Shown: positions 50,124-58,796 of the stretch, piece after piece
Numbering within the stretch: position 1 is the stretch's first letter
Layout: every line of letters begins with the position of its first letter
DNA from: Ezakiella peruensis
Lineage (GTDB): Bacteria; Bacillota; Clostridia; Tissierellales; Peptoniphilaceae
Assembly: GCF_900215725.1 (NCBI RefSeq)
Contig: NZ_LT962469.1
Location: forward strand, 463,560-527,559
DNA: 64,000 nucleotides
Direction: 5' to 3'
Notes under the pieces: generated by a model
What the model saw: the letters and a program-made list of their open reading frames with translations, nothing else
The model's database searches: none
What the model was told of the DNA's origin: nothing
Made by a program: the position numbers and the translations under genes

Positions 50124-50188
50124 AATTTGATTTATTTAAAACAAAAAGTGTGCGAATGTTTTAAATAAAAAACTAATTTGCTAAAAAG

Positions 50189-50230
50189 AAATGACCATTA
50201 ATGGATGGGCTGTCCATTAGGGTCATTTTT
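50189..50230 (+). terminator. Intrinsic terminator after the surface-protein gene
   Basis: AATGACC and TAATGGA on the left pair with TCCATTA and GGGTCATT on the right, with a small bulge, followed by T6. It begins 65 bases after the stop codon. Confidence 0.9.
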
Positions 50231-50266
50231 TATGTAATGATTTGCTATTTAATTTTGGGCATAAAA

Positions 50267-50292
50267 AAATCCGCTAACATCTGCGGATTTTT
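50267..50292 (+). terminator. Second terminator before valS, possibly bidirectional
   Basis: AAATCCGC pairs with GCGGATTT around TAACATCT, with T's on the right and A7 on the left. It could stop transcription on either strand. From here to the valS promoter (50293-50452) I see only AT-rich DNA with no gene and no T-box. Confidence 0.85.
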
Positions 50293-50452
50293 CAAAAACA
50301 AAACAATAGGATGATTTTATTATAGCATGCCTTTGCCAATACAAGTTACAGAATGGTTAATTAGTGGGCTTTTATGATTACAGTTTCATTACAAGTTATT
50401 TTTATTAAGTAAACAAGTGTATTTTATGATGGCTTTGCTGGCCACTCTTTGC

Positions 50453-50481
50453 TTTACATTTAGGGGCTCTTTGTGTATAAT
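50453..50481 (+). promoter_or_regulatory. Promoter of valS-hpt-CPBP operon
   Basis: TTTACA (50453-50458), 17 bases, TATAAT (50476-50481) with TGTG before the -10. The leader to the valS ATG is only about 40 bases, too short for a T-box, which many Firmicutes use to control valS. Confidence 0.87.
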
Positions 50482-50527
50482 TATATATAAATCAGGCTTA
50501 TGCCAATATTTAATGGGGAAGTGTTGT

Positions 50528-53167
50528 ATGAAAGAATTAGATAGTAAATATAATCCGCATGATTTTGAAGAAAGAATTTATAATGAGTGGGTAGACAATA
50601 ATTTGTTTTCTCCCTCTGTTAATAAAGATGGTAAGCCATACACTATTATGATGCCACCGCCAAATGTTACTGGTAATTTGCATTTGGGGCATTCAATGTA
50701 TACCTTACAAGATATTTATATTAGGCTAAAGAGGATGCAAGGTTATGCAGCTCTTTGGCTGCCAGGAACTGATCACGCAAGTATTGCAACTGAGTCTCGT
50801 GTTGTAAACAAGATTAGACGCGAAGGCAAGTCCAAGGAAGAGCTTGGCCGCGACGGCTTCTTGGAAGAAGCTTGGGACTGGACCCATGAGCATGGGGGCA
50901 ATATTATTAACCAGCTCAAGTCCATGGGTTTTTCTTGCGATTGGGATAGGCTTAAATTTACTCTGGATAACAATATGAGTCACGCTGTTTTTACAGCTTT
51001 TAAACGCATGTATGATGACGGTCTTATCTACAAGGGTGACAGGATTATTAACTGGTGCCCAGATTGTAAGACTGCTATTTCTGATGCTGAGGTTGACCAC
51101 GTTGATACCGACAGCAAGATTTGGGAAATCAGATATAATTTTGCTGATGGAGATGGGAGTGTAGTCATTGCTACAACTCGTCCTGAAACTTTGCTTGGCG
51201 ACTTGGCTGTTGCTGTTAATCCAAACGATGATAGATACAAGGATGTGGTTGGCAAAAATGTCATACTACCACTTGTTGAAAAGGAAATTCCTATAATCGC
51301 TGATGATTATGTTGATATGGAATTTGGTACAGGTGTTGTAAAGATTACACCTTCTCACGACCCTAATGACTTTATGGTTGGTGAACGCCACAATCTTGGC
51401 CAATTTGTAGTTATTGATGAAGATGCCAAGATGAATGAAAATGCTTTGAAATACGCAGGTATGGATAGGTATGAAGCAAGGAAGAATATTATCGCAGACT
51501 TAAAAGCTCAAGGGCTTTTGGTCAGCGAAAAGAAACACGAAAATGCAGTTGGCCATTGCAGCAGGTGTAAAACTGTTATTGAGCCACTGATTAGTAAGCA
51601 ATGGTTTGTTAAGATGAAAGACTTGGCTCAAGACACTCTTGAAGCCTTTGACGCTGGCCAACCAAATTTTTATCCTGAAAGATATGGAAAGATTTATAGG
51701 AACTGGCTGTCAAATTTAAATGACTGGTGTATTTCACGTCAGCTTTGGTGGGGCCATCAAATTCCTGCATATTACTGCGAGGACTGCGGCCACATTTATG
51801 TTAGCGAAAGCTCAGTAGAAAAATGTGAAAAATGTGGTTCTACAAATATCCACCAAGATCCAGACACTTTGGACACCTGGTTCTCATCAGCCCTGTGGCC
51901 ATTTGCAACCCTGGGTTGGCCGGATGAAAATTCTGAAGACTTTAAAAAATTCTTCCCAACGGATCTCATGATCACTGGCTTTGATATTATTTTATTCTGG
52001 GTTATCAGGATGACCTTTACATCTAAATATTTCTTAGACCAAATACCATTTAAAGATGTTTTGATTACTGGACTCGTTCGTGATATCCAAGGAAGGAAGA
52101 TGAGTAAGTCTCTTGACAACGGTATTGACCCACTTGAAATTATTGAAAAGTATGGGGCTGACGCCTTGAGATTTAATATGGTTACAGGTAATTCACCTGG
52201 AAACGATATGAGATTTGACGAGAAAAAAGTTGAAAATGCAAGAAACTTTGCCAACAAGGTATGGAATGCAAGTCGCTTCCTCCTTATGAATATTGGCGAC
52301 CACAAATCAACTGATTTTGACCAAGATAAACTCACCGACAAGGACATTTGGATTTTGGAAAAACTCAATGATGCAATTAGGACCGTTGACAAGAACTTAT
52401 CCAAATATGAAGTGGGTCTTGCAGCTGAACGAATTTACTCATTTATTTGGGAAGACCTTTGCGATTATTATATTGAATTTTCAAAGAGCGATTTATATGG
52501 TGATGACGAAGACAGGAAGGCTGTTACAAAGTCAGTACTACTATATGTACTCGAAAATAGCTTGAAGCTCCTGCATCCATTTATGCCTTTTATCACTGAA
52601 GAAATTTACCAATCTCTGCCAAACTCAGAAGGCTATATTATGGTTCAAGCTTGGCCAGAGGTCTTGGAAATCAAAAATCCAAAGAACAGCGTTTTTGTAA
52701 TTGAAAAGATCAAGGACATTATCAGAGAAGTTAGAAATGCAAAGGCATCCAGAAACATCGATCCAAGCAGGAAATCAGAATTGATTTTGGCTGGAGACAA
52801 TGCCTTGATTGCAGATGTTATTGCAAATAAAGATATGATTATGCCATTAATCGGCGTTACAGAGATTACTTCTACTACAGAAAAGCTAAATCCAAGCGAT
52901 TATCTCTTTATGTCAATCCCTGAATTTGACATGTATATGCCTTTAAAAGAATTGATTGACTATGAAAAAGAAATTATCAGCTTGGAAAAGAAAATCGAAA
53001 ACTACGAATCAGAAATCGAAAGATTAAATAAAAAACTTGCCAACAAGGGCTTTGTAGACAAGGCTCCAGAGGCAGTTGTAAATAAAGAAAAGGAAAAGCT
53101 AAGCGACTATGAGTCCTTGCTTCAATCAGCCAAGGATTCTCTGGAAGAAATTAAGAGGGCTTTATGA
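50528..53167 (+). CDS. valS: Valyl-tRNA synthetase
   Basis: ValS charges tRNA(Val). It has 879 residues, the normal bacterial length. Landmarks are the HIGH-type motif PPPNVTGNLHLGHSM, the editing domain (about 190-330, with TTRPETLLGD), Cys pairs CxxC near 368 and 409-423 that may bind zinc, the KMSKS motif GRKMSKSLDN, an anticodon-binding helical domain, and the C-terminal coiled-coil arm (about 810-879) that contacts tRNA. The ATG at 50528 is correct; a longer reading from 50417 would start upstream of the promoter. The last bases overlap hpt (ATGA). Confidence 0.97.
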   Translation: MKELDSKYNPHDFEERIYNEWVDNNLFSPSVNKDGKPYTIMMPPPNVTGNLHLGHSMYTLQDIYIRLKRMQGYAALWLPGTDHASIATESRVVNKIRREGKSKEELGRDGFLEEAWDWTHEHGGNIINQLKSMGFSCDWDRLKFTLDNNMSHAVFTAFKRMYDDGLIYKGDRIINWCPDCKTAISDAEVDHVDTDSKIWEIRYNFADGDGSVVIATTRPETLLGDLAVAVNPNDDRYKDVVGKNVILPLVEKEIPIIADDYVDMEFGTGVVKITPSHDPNDFMVGERHNLGQFVVIDEDAKMNENALKYAGMDRYEARKNIIADLKAQGLLVSEKKHENAVGHCSRCKTVIEPLISKQWFVKMKDLAQDTLEAFDAGQPNFYPERYGKIYRNWLSNLNDWCISRQLWWGHQIPAYYCEDCGHIYVSESSVEKCEKCGSTNIHQDPDTLDTWFSSALWPFATLGWPDENSEDFKKFFPTDLMITGFDIILFWVIRMTFTSKYFLDQIPFKDVLITGLVRDIQGRKMSKSLDNGIDPLEIIEKYGADALRFNMVTGNSPGNDMRFDEKKVENARNFANKVWNASRFLLMNIGDHKSTDFDQDKLTDKDIWILEKLNDAIRTVDKNLSKYEVGLAAERIYSFIWEDLCDYYIEFSKSDLYGDDEDRKAVTKSVLLYVLENSLKLLHPFMPFITEEIYQSLPNSEGYIMVQAWPEVLEIKNPKNSVFVIEKIKDIIREVRNAKASRNIDPSRKSELILAGDNALIADVIANKDMIMPLIGVTEITSTTEKLNPSDYLFMSIPEFDMYMPLKELIDYEKEIISLEKKIENYESEIERLNKKLANKGFVDKAPEAVVNKEKEKLSDYESLLQSAKDSLEEIKRAL

Positions 53168-53694
53168 TTAAAAAAGTTTTGATTACACAAGATGAAATTG
53201 ATAAGCGTTTGGACAAGCTGGCAGAGGAAATAAATGATTTTTACAAGGGAGAGCCGATTATTGTAATTCCTCTATTAAGAGGGGGCTTTATGTTCGCAGC
53301 CGACCTAATCAAGAGGCTGGACATGCTCGTAGAAGTGGATTTTATTACCACTGCTTCCTATGGGCACAAGAAGGTTTCATCTGGAGATGTAAAAGTGTTT
53401 AGCGATTTGAGGTCTAATGTAACAGGCAAAAATGTTTTGATAGTCGACGATATTATTGACTCGGGCAATACCTTAAAATTTATCAAGGATTATATAGGAA
53501 TTAGAAATCCAAAGTCATTAAAGATTGCCACTATGCTTGACAAGCCATCCAGAAGAACACAAGATGTCAACAGTGATTTTGTAGGCTTTGAAGTGGACGA
53601 CGTTTTTATTGTTGGCTATGGCTTGGACTATGAAAACAATTACAGAAATGTGCCTTATATATTTGAATTTTTGGAAGAGGGAGAAGATGAATAA
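53164..53694 (+). CDS. hpt: Hypoxanthine phosphoribosyltransferase
   Basis: The enzyme salvages hypoxanthine and guanine with PRPP. The 176 residues contain the PRPP-binding motif VLIVDDIIDSGNTL, the early PLLRGGFMFAADL (PPi loop), and the flexible-loop segment FITTASYG. The purine contact region VGFEVDDVFIVGYGLDY is typical of Hpt rather than XprT. It overlaps valS by four bases and the next gene by eight. It would complement the nucleoside importer encoded at 7.8 kb. Confidence 0.95.
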   Translation: MIKKVLITQDEIDKRLDKLAEEINDFYKGEPIIVIPLLRGGFMFAADLIKRLDMLVEVDFITTASYGHKKVSSGDVKVFSDLRSNVTGKNVLIVDDIIDSGNTLKFIKDYIGIRNPKSLKIATMLDKPSRRTQDVNSDFVGFEVDDVFIVGYGLDYENNYRNVPYIFEFLEEGEDE

Positions 53695-54622
53695 AAAAAG
53701 TATGCCAACAGCTGTTGCTGGATCACTCATGTTTATGGGCTTAACGGTTTTATTTTTAACCCTGGGTGGACTTACTCAGCTTTTAAATATTTACTTTGGA
53801 ATATTTTTTACAGAGGCAATAATATTAGGCCTAGTGACTTATCTGGTCTGCGTTTTTAAAAAATATTATGTCAGAGAGACTTTGGCTCTTAGGATGCCCT
53901 ACGAGGGGACTTTATGGAAGGCGTTTTTTATATCGCTTTTATCTTATCCAGTTATTGTATTTATAAATGGTTTGTATTTGACAGGTCTATCAAAATTTAT
54001 GACCCTGCCATCCGATTTGGGTGTGCCTCTACCAGAAACTTTTCCAATGTTTTTGGTAAGCGTAATAATGTTTGCGGTCTTACCAGGAGTTTTTGAAGAG
54101 TTGGTCTTTAGAGGATTTTTATTTAAGGCCTTTGATAGGTACAAGCCAGTAGCGAGGATTTTTATAACGGCAACTCTTTTTGCAATCTTCCACTACAATC
54201 CTATAAATATTGTTGGACCATTTTTGATGGGTCTGACATTTGGATATTTGAGATATAGGTCAGACTCGCTCTTGCCGAGCATCATTGGCCATACAACCAA
54301 CAACTCCATAGCCATGGTTATCGGTTATATTGCCAACAAGGCTGGCAACTTGGATTTGGACGCTGCGGGTGATCCTGATATGGCAAATGTCGAGGCCATG
54401 CTGGGTGATTCAAAAGTGATCGTCGCTGCATTTGGTCTAATTGTAATTGCACTTCTCGCTTATATGGTTTACAAGTTATTAAAATCTTTCCCAGATTATA
54501 GGGAAAAGACCACTTTGGTTATAAAGCCAGAAAAAAGAGAAAGATTATTCACATTGATCATGTTTATTTTTGGATTTATAATGCTTGCAAGTGCATTTGT
54601 AATAGTTATGAAAAAGTTTTAA
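53687..54622 (+). CDS. CPBP-family intramembrane metalloprotease (CAAX protease/bacteriocin self-immunity type)
   Basis: This 311-residue membrane protein has about eight hydrophobic segments. It has the three family motifs: EELVFRGFLF (EExxxR), FAIFHYNP (FxxxH) and IGHTTNNS (HxxxN). The family includes prenyl-protein proteases and bacteriocin immunity proteins; the substrate here is unknown. I choose ATG 53687, which overlaps the hpt stop by eight bases; upstream in-frame starts lie deep in hpt. Confidence 0.9.
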   Translation: MNKKSMPTAVAGSLMFMGLTVLFLTLGGLTQLLNIYFGIFFTEAIILGLVTYLVCVFKKYYVRETLALRMPYEGTLWKAFFISLLSYPVIVFINGLYLTGLSKFMTLPSDLGVPLPETFPMFLVSVIMFAVLPGVFEELVFRGFLFKAFDRYKPVARIFITATLFAIFHYNPINIVGPFLMGLTFGYLRYRSDSLLPSIIGHTTNNSIAMVIGYIANKAGNLDLDAAGDPDMANVEAMLGDSKVIVAAFGLIVIALLAYMVYKLLKSFPDYREKTTLVIKPEKRERLFTLIMFIFGFIMLASAFVIVMKKF

Positions 54623-54633
54623 ATGAATTAAAG

Positions 54634-54660
54634 CCTTTGACTTTTTGTCAAAGGTTTTTT
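54634..54660 (+). terminator. Intrinsic terminator after the CPBP gene
   Basis: CCTTTGAC pairs perfectly with GTCAAAGG around TTTTT, followed by T6. Confidence 0.95.
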
Positions 54661-54688
54661 GATGTGGACAATTTGCATCAAATATAAT
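54659..54688 (+). promoter_or_regulatory. Probable promoter of the murB-aro operon
   Basis: TATAAT (54683-54688) is clear. The best -35 is TTGATG (54659-54664) with an 18-base spacer, immediately after the preceding terminator. The leader is about 43 bases. The ribosome-binding site is TTGGAGGAC. Confidence 0.65.
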
Positions 54689-54737
54689 AAAATAGGGGTA
54701 TAGATATATCGATGAACGAAAATATTTTGGAGGACAA

Positions 54738-55586
54738 ATGAAAGTTTTAAAAGATTATGATATAAAAGAATTTTCTACAATGAAGATTGGCGGACCTTGC
54801 AGGGCAATTTATTTGCCAGAGTCCAACGAGGATATAAAAGAAATTTTAAATACAGAAAAAAATCCGCTGATAATAGGCCAGATGAGCAATATTTTAATTA
54901 CAGATAAAAAATTTGACCGGGCGATAATTCTCTTAAGGGAAAATTTTTCAAATATTGAATTAAAGAATGATTTGGTCTACGCTCAAGCTGGAGCCACTAT
55001 GGGTCAGCTAAGTGATTTTGCTATTGAAAATGCCCTGACAGGCTTTGAATTTATGGAGGGTATACCGGGTTCTATTGGCGGCGGAGTTTTCATGAACGCT
55101 GGAGCTTACGGCGGAGAAATGAAGGATATAATTCATTCTGTTGTCGTTTATAGAAATGGAGAGATTGTTGAAGTTCCAAATGAGATTTGCGAATTTGACT
55201 CCAGGCATTCCGTTTTTCAAGACAATGGCGATATTATATTGGGTGCTTATTATAAGGCTGTTAAGGGCAATAGAGAAGAGATTAAATCCACGGTTGATGA
55301 CCTGCACGAGAGAAGAAACTCCAAACAGCCACTTGAGTATCCTTCATGCGGATCTGTTTTTAAAAGGCCAAAGGGTTATTATGCTTCAAAGCTTATTGAC
55401 GATTTAAATTTAAAGGGAACAAGGATTGGCGGAGCAATGGTATCGCCAAAGCATGCTGGTTTTATAATTAACTATGATCAGGCGACTTTTGATGATGTTA
55501 TAGAGCTGATTGAACTTATTAGGGACAAGGTTAGAGACGAATACGGTGTAGAATTAGAAACGGAGTTAAGGATAATTGAAAGATAA
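54738..55586 (+). CDS. murB: UDP-N-acetylenolpyruvoylglucosamine reductase
   Basis: MurB reduces the enolpyruvyl group to make UDP-MurNAc, using NADPH and FAD. The 282-residue protein shows the N-terminal TMKIGGPC, the FAD-binding GIPGSIGGGVFMNAGAYGGEM, the catalytic Ser in PSCGSVFKRP (SAGS is more usual) and the terminal Glu in ETELRII. The length is close to the type II form common in Firmicutes. The rapZ start codon follows its stop by one base. Confidence 0.95.
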   Translation: MKVLKDYDIKEFSTMKIGGPCRAIYLPESNEDIKEILNTEKNPLIIGQMSNILITDKKFDRAIILLRENFSNIELKNDLVYAQAGATMGQLSDFAIENALTGFEFMEGIPGSIGGGVFMNAGAYGGEMKDIIHSVVVYRNGEIVEVPNEICEFDSRHSVFQDNGDIILGAYYKAVKGNREEIKSTVDDLHERRNSKQPLEYPSCGSVFKRPKGYYASKLIDDLNLKGTRIGGAMVSPKHAGFIINYDQATFDDVIELIELIRDKVRDEYGVELETELRIIER

Positions 55587-55587
55587 A

Positions 55588-56436
55588 ATGGATATTATAA
55601 TTGTAACTGGTATGAGTGGAGCAGGCAAAACTGCCACATTAAATGTGTTGGAAGACGACGGCTACTTGTGCATAGATAACTTGCCAATACCATTAATCAA
55701 AGAGACTTTTGAATTAATGCAAAAGACACCTCAAGTTGAAAAAGTGGCTTTGGCTATTGACCTTAGGAATAGGATTTTTACCAACGAGCTCTTTTCGATT
55801 ATAAAAAATTTGAAGGACGAATACGGGGCCAAGGTTTTGTTTTTAAATGCATCTGATGAGGCACTGATAAGAAGATTCAAGGAAAGACGGAGACCACATC
55901 CTCTTGCTATGAAGGGAAGTATTTTAGACGGAATTTCCAATGAACGCAAGATTATGGATAAGATTCAAGATATTTCTCTTCCTATTGAGACTTCTAATTT
56001 GAGTTTGGGCGAACTCAAACGAGCCATTCACTCTATGCTGGAAGAAACCGATGGACTCAATGTGGTCTTTACAACCTTTGGTTTCAAGCACGGGATTGTT
56101 ATGGATGCTGATTTGGTTTTCGATGTAAGATTTATTGAAAATCCATATTATGTGCCGGAATTAAAAACCAAGTCCGGCTATAAAGATGAAGTTTACACTT
56201 TTGTTTTGAGTCAACCGGAAGTAGATGAATTTATAAATAAACTTTATGATTTAATTAAATTTTTAATACCACTTTACGAACGCGAGGGTAAGGAGCAACT
56301 TCTGGTAGCCTTTGGTTGCACAGGTGGTAGGCAAAGGTCTGTAAGCGTTGCCAGACGCCTAAAGGAAATGTTTGAAAAAGAAGATAAGATAAGTATTACT
56401 ATGATTAACAGGGATTTGGAAGATGAAAGTAAATAA
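55588..56436 (+). CDS. rapZ: RapZ/YvcJ nucleotide-binding protein
   Basis: This P-loop protein of the RapZ family binds ATP/GTP; relatives act in RNA-based or cell-envelope regulation. It has 282 residues from ATG 55588. Walker A is GMSGAGKT, followed by the conserved VLEDDGYLCIDNLP, and the C-terminal RNA/metabolite-binding domain holds GCTGGRQRSVSVA. TTG 55576 is an alternative start and lies only three bases from AAGGA, while ATG 55588 lies 15 bases away; neither spacing is ideal. The order murB-rapZ-yvcK is widespread in Firmicutes. The last 14 bases overlap yvcK. Confidence 0.93.
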   Translation: MDIIIVTGMSGAGKTATLNVLEDDGYLCIDNLPIPLIKETFELMQKTPQVEKVALAIDLRNRIFTNELFSIIKNLKDEYGAKVLFLNASDEALIRRFKERRRPHPLAMKGSILDGISNERKIMDKIQDISLPIETSNLSLGELKRAIHSMLEETDGLNVVFTTFGFKHGIVMDADLVFDVRFIENPYYVPELKTKSGYKDEVYTFVLSQPEVDEFINKLYDLIKFLIPLYEREGKEQLLVAFGCTGGRQRSVSVARRLKEMFEKEDKISITMINRDLEDESK

Positions 56437-57361
56437 ATTGGTTGCCATTGGTGGTGGGACTGGACTTAGCATTTTAATTTCAGGACTCAAGGATAAATTT
56501 GACGTTTCTGCCATTGTAACCGTTGGCGATAATGGTGGCGGAAGTGGAATTTTGCGTGCCGATTTAAATATGCTGCCGCCAGGTGATATTAGAAACTGCC
56601 TCCTGGCTTTGTCAAATGCACCTGACTCCTTGTCTAAACTCTTGTCTTATAGGTTTAAGAAAGGGGGCTTGAATGGTCAGTCGCTGGGAAACTTAATGAT
56701 AGCAGGAATGACCGAAGAGTTTGGTTCTTTTGAACAGGCGATTTATTTTTTAAGCAAGGCATTAAACATCAAGGGCAATGTCTATCCAGTTAGCCTTGAC
56801 CCAATGGATTTAGTCGCTAATTTATCAAATGGAGATACGATTTACGGTGAAAGTGAGATTGCAATTTTTTCTTTAAAAAGAAAAGCCAAGATAAATGAAA
56901 TTTATTTAAATCAGCCTTGCAATATATCTCTTGATGCCAGAGAGGCCATCAGGGAGGCCGACATTGTAACTTTAGGTCCAGGGTCCTTGTATACATCTGT
57001 TATTTGCAATTTGCTGGTAGACGATGTGAGAGATCTTTTGAAGGATAAAAAAATTGCCTATGTATCAAATGTCATGACCCAGCCTGAAGAAACTTATAAT
57101 TACACGCTCAGGGACCATATCGATGAAATTGAAAGATATTTGGGCAGGGATTTGGATTTTATATTTGCCAATGATGTATTACCAGAAAAAGAGGTATTGG
57201 CCAAGTACAAGGACGAGGGATCAATTCCAGTTGTCCCTGACAAAGACGACTACGATTTTTATGGAGACAGGCTAATTACAGGAGACTTTATTTCTGTAAA
57301 AGAAGCCTATATAAGGTCAGCTTCAGAAAAAATTGCTGGAGAGATTTTAAAGCTATGCTAA
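56423..57361 (+). CDS. yvcK: YvcK/GlmR family UDP-sugar-binding regulator
   Basis: YvcK (GlmR) binds UDP-GlcNAc and links carbon supply to cell-wall synthesis. The 312 residues carry the family's N-terminal GGGTGLSILISGLK, VTVGDNGGGSGILRADL (usually VTVADDGGSSG), LPPGDIRNCLLALS and NLMIAGM. The usual third partner, whiA, is absent; aroE follows instead with a seven-base overlap. YvcK is normally needed on gluconeogenic carbon, which suits an amino-acid fermenter. Confidence 0.94.
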   Translation: MKVNKLVAIGGGTGLSILISGLKDKFDVSAIVTVGDNGGGSGILRADLNMLPPGDIRNCLLALSNAPDSLSKLLSYRFKKGGLNGQSLGNLMIAGMTEEFGSFEQAIYFLSKALNIKGNVYPVSLDPMDLVANLSNGDTIYGESEIAIFSLKRKAKINEIYLNQPCNISLDAREAIREADIVTLGPGSLYTSVICNLLVDDVRDLLKDKKIAYVSNVMTQPEETYNYTLRDHIDEIERYLGRDLDFIFANDVLPEKEVLAKYKDEGSIPVVPDKDDYDFYGDRLITGDFISVKEAYIRSASEKIAGEILKLC

Positions 57362-58086
57362 AATTTTGCCTTATAGGGAAAAATATAAAAAATTCCAGGT
57401 CGCCAGTACTATATGAATCATTTGCAAAAAGAGATGGGGTCGACTTGTCTTATGAGTTAAGAGACTTAGATAGAGGAGACTTGTCAGCTTTTGTTGATGA
57501 AGTTAAGTCTGGAAAATATAATGGTTTTAATGTCACGGCCCCTTACAAAAATAATATTATAAAATATTTAGATTATATAAGCGATGACGCCAAGGCTGTG
57601 GCAGCTGTAAACACTGTATACAATAAAGATGGAGTGCTTTATGGTTACAACACGGATATCTATGGGGCCTTTGAAAGTATCAATCCCGTTTTAAAAGAAG
57701 GAAGTATTTTAATTTTAGGACGGGGTGGAGCTGCCCGGGCTGTTATCAGGGCCTTTAAGGATAGGGACCTGACTATCTACGCCAGAGACTTTAACAATGA
57801 TGATTTGCTAAAGATAAAAGCTGATTTAAAATTTATAGATAATTTACATGGCCAAGATTTTATAAATGTTATAAATGCGACAAGCGTTGGTTTTAACGAA
57901 GAAAAAACTCTGATGGAAAAACCGTTCGCATCGCAAAAAACGGCCGTTGATTTGATCTATACACCAGAAAAGACCATGTTTTTATCTTGTATGGAAAAGT
58001 TTGGCCTTGAAATTAAAAACGGATTTGAAATGCTTGAACTCCAAGCCAAGATGAGTTATAAAATATTTTTAGGAGAGATAAGTTGA
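57355..58086 (+). CDS. aroE: Shikimate 5-dehydrogenase
   Basis: AroE reduces 3-dehydroshikimate to shikimate. In 243 residues it has the substrate-binding NSRSPVLYESF, the catalytic Lys in NVTAPYKNNII, the Asp in NTDIYGAF, the dinucleotide loop GRGGAARAVI and the late NATSVGF. It is about 25 residues shorter than common AroE. It overlaps yvcK by seven bases and the next gene by four. Confidence 0.93.
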   Translation: MLKFCLIGKNIKNSRSPVLYESFAKRDGVDLSYELRDLDRGDLSAFVDEVKSGKYNGFNVTAPYKNNIIKYLDYISDDAKAVAAVNTVYNKDGVLYGYNTDIYGAFESINPVLKEGSILILGRGGAARAVIRAFKDRDLTIYARDFNNDDLLKIKADLKFIDNLHGQDFINVINATSVGFNEEKTLMEKPFASQKTAVDLIYTPEKTMFLSCMEKFGLEIKNGFEMLELQAKMSYKIFLGEIS

Positions 58087-58796
58087 GAATTATTGCAGGT
58101 TCTTGTTCAATTGAAAACTATGATCAAGCCATTAGTTTGGCGATCAAATTAAAGGCTCTGGGCGTGAGCGAAATCAGGGCCATGCTTTTTAAGCCGCGGA
58201 CTGATCCAAATAGTTTTCAGGGAATAGGATACGATGGTATAGAAATTTTAAAAGAATTAAAAAATATGGGCTTTAAAATTGTAAGCGAAGTTATGAATGC
58301 TGAACAAATTGAAAAGCTATATGATTATGTTGACTCCATGCAAGTTGGTGCTAGAAATATGCAGAACTTTGATTTGTTAAGAGAGCTGGGTCGAACTGAC
58401 AAGAATATTATTCTAAAGAGGGGCTTTGCTTCTTATATAGAAGAGTGGATCAAGGCGTCTGAGTACATTACAAGGGCTGGTAACCAAAACGTGACCCTTT
58501 GTGAGAGGGGCATTAGGTCTTTTGATAATATAACCAGAAATGTTTTGGATATTGGAGCTATTATTTATTTAAAAGAGATGACTGACTTTGAAGTCCTAGC
58601 TGACCCTTCGCATTCGATGGGCAGGCGAGACCTTGTGCCAGGTGCTGCCAAAGCGGCAATGGCTGCAGGGGCCGATGGGCTGATAATAGAAGTCCACGAA
58701 AATCCAGAAGAGGCTTTGACAGATAAAGACCAGGCCTTGGATATTAAGACTTTTGAAAAATTATTAAGGGAGCTGGATGGAAAATATAATTTATAA
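58083..58796 (+). CDS. aroF: DAHP synthase, short type I-beta form
   Basis: This enzyme condenses PEP and erythrose 4-phosphate, the first step of the shikimate pathway. It has 237 residues, starting at TTG 58083 inside the aroE stop. Metal and PEP residues are visible: the Cys in AGSCSIEN, the KPRTDPNSFQG loop, ILKRGFASYIEEW (Lys), LCERGIRSF, DPSHSMGRRDLV (His) and IIEVHENPEEALTDKDQAL. It has no N-terminal ACT-like or chorismate-mutase extension, so it is probably not feedback-inhibited. The symbol is generic for the family. Confidence 0.92.
   Translation: MRIIAGSCSIENYDQAISLAIKLKALGVSEIRAMLFKPRTDPNSFQGIGYDGIEILKELKNMGFKIVSEVMNAEQIEKLYDYVDSMQVGARNMQNFDLLRELGRTDKNIILKRGFASYIEEWIKASEYITRAGNQNVTLCERGIRSFDNITRNVLDIGAIIYLKEMTDFEVLADPSHSMGRRDLVPGAAKAAMAAGADGLIIEVHENPEEALTDKDQALDIKTFEKLLRELDGKYNL

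Noticed and set aside
50417-50527. Longer valS reading from 50417
   Set aside because: The added 37 residues are hydrophobic, unlike any ValS, and would be encoded upstream of and across the promoter.
51796-52404. Minus-strand open frames of 150-202 codons (also at 2297-2869, 10906-11469, 12603-13067, 23220-23693)
   Set aside because: They lie fully opposite conserved genes, lack ribosome-binding sites and show no recognisable protein features.
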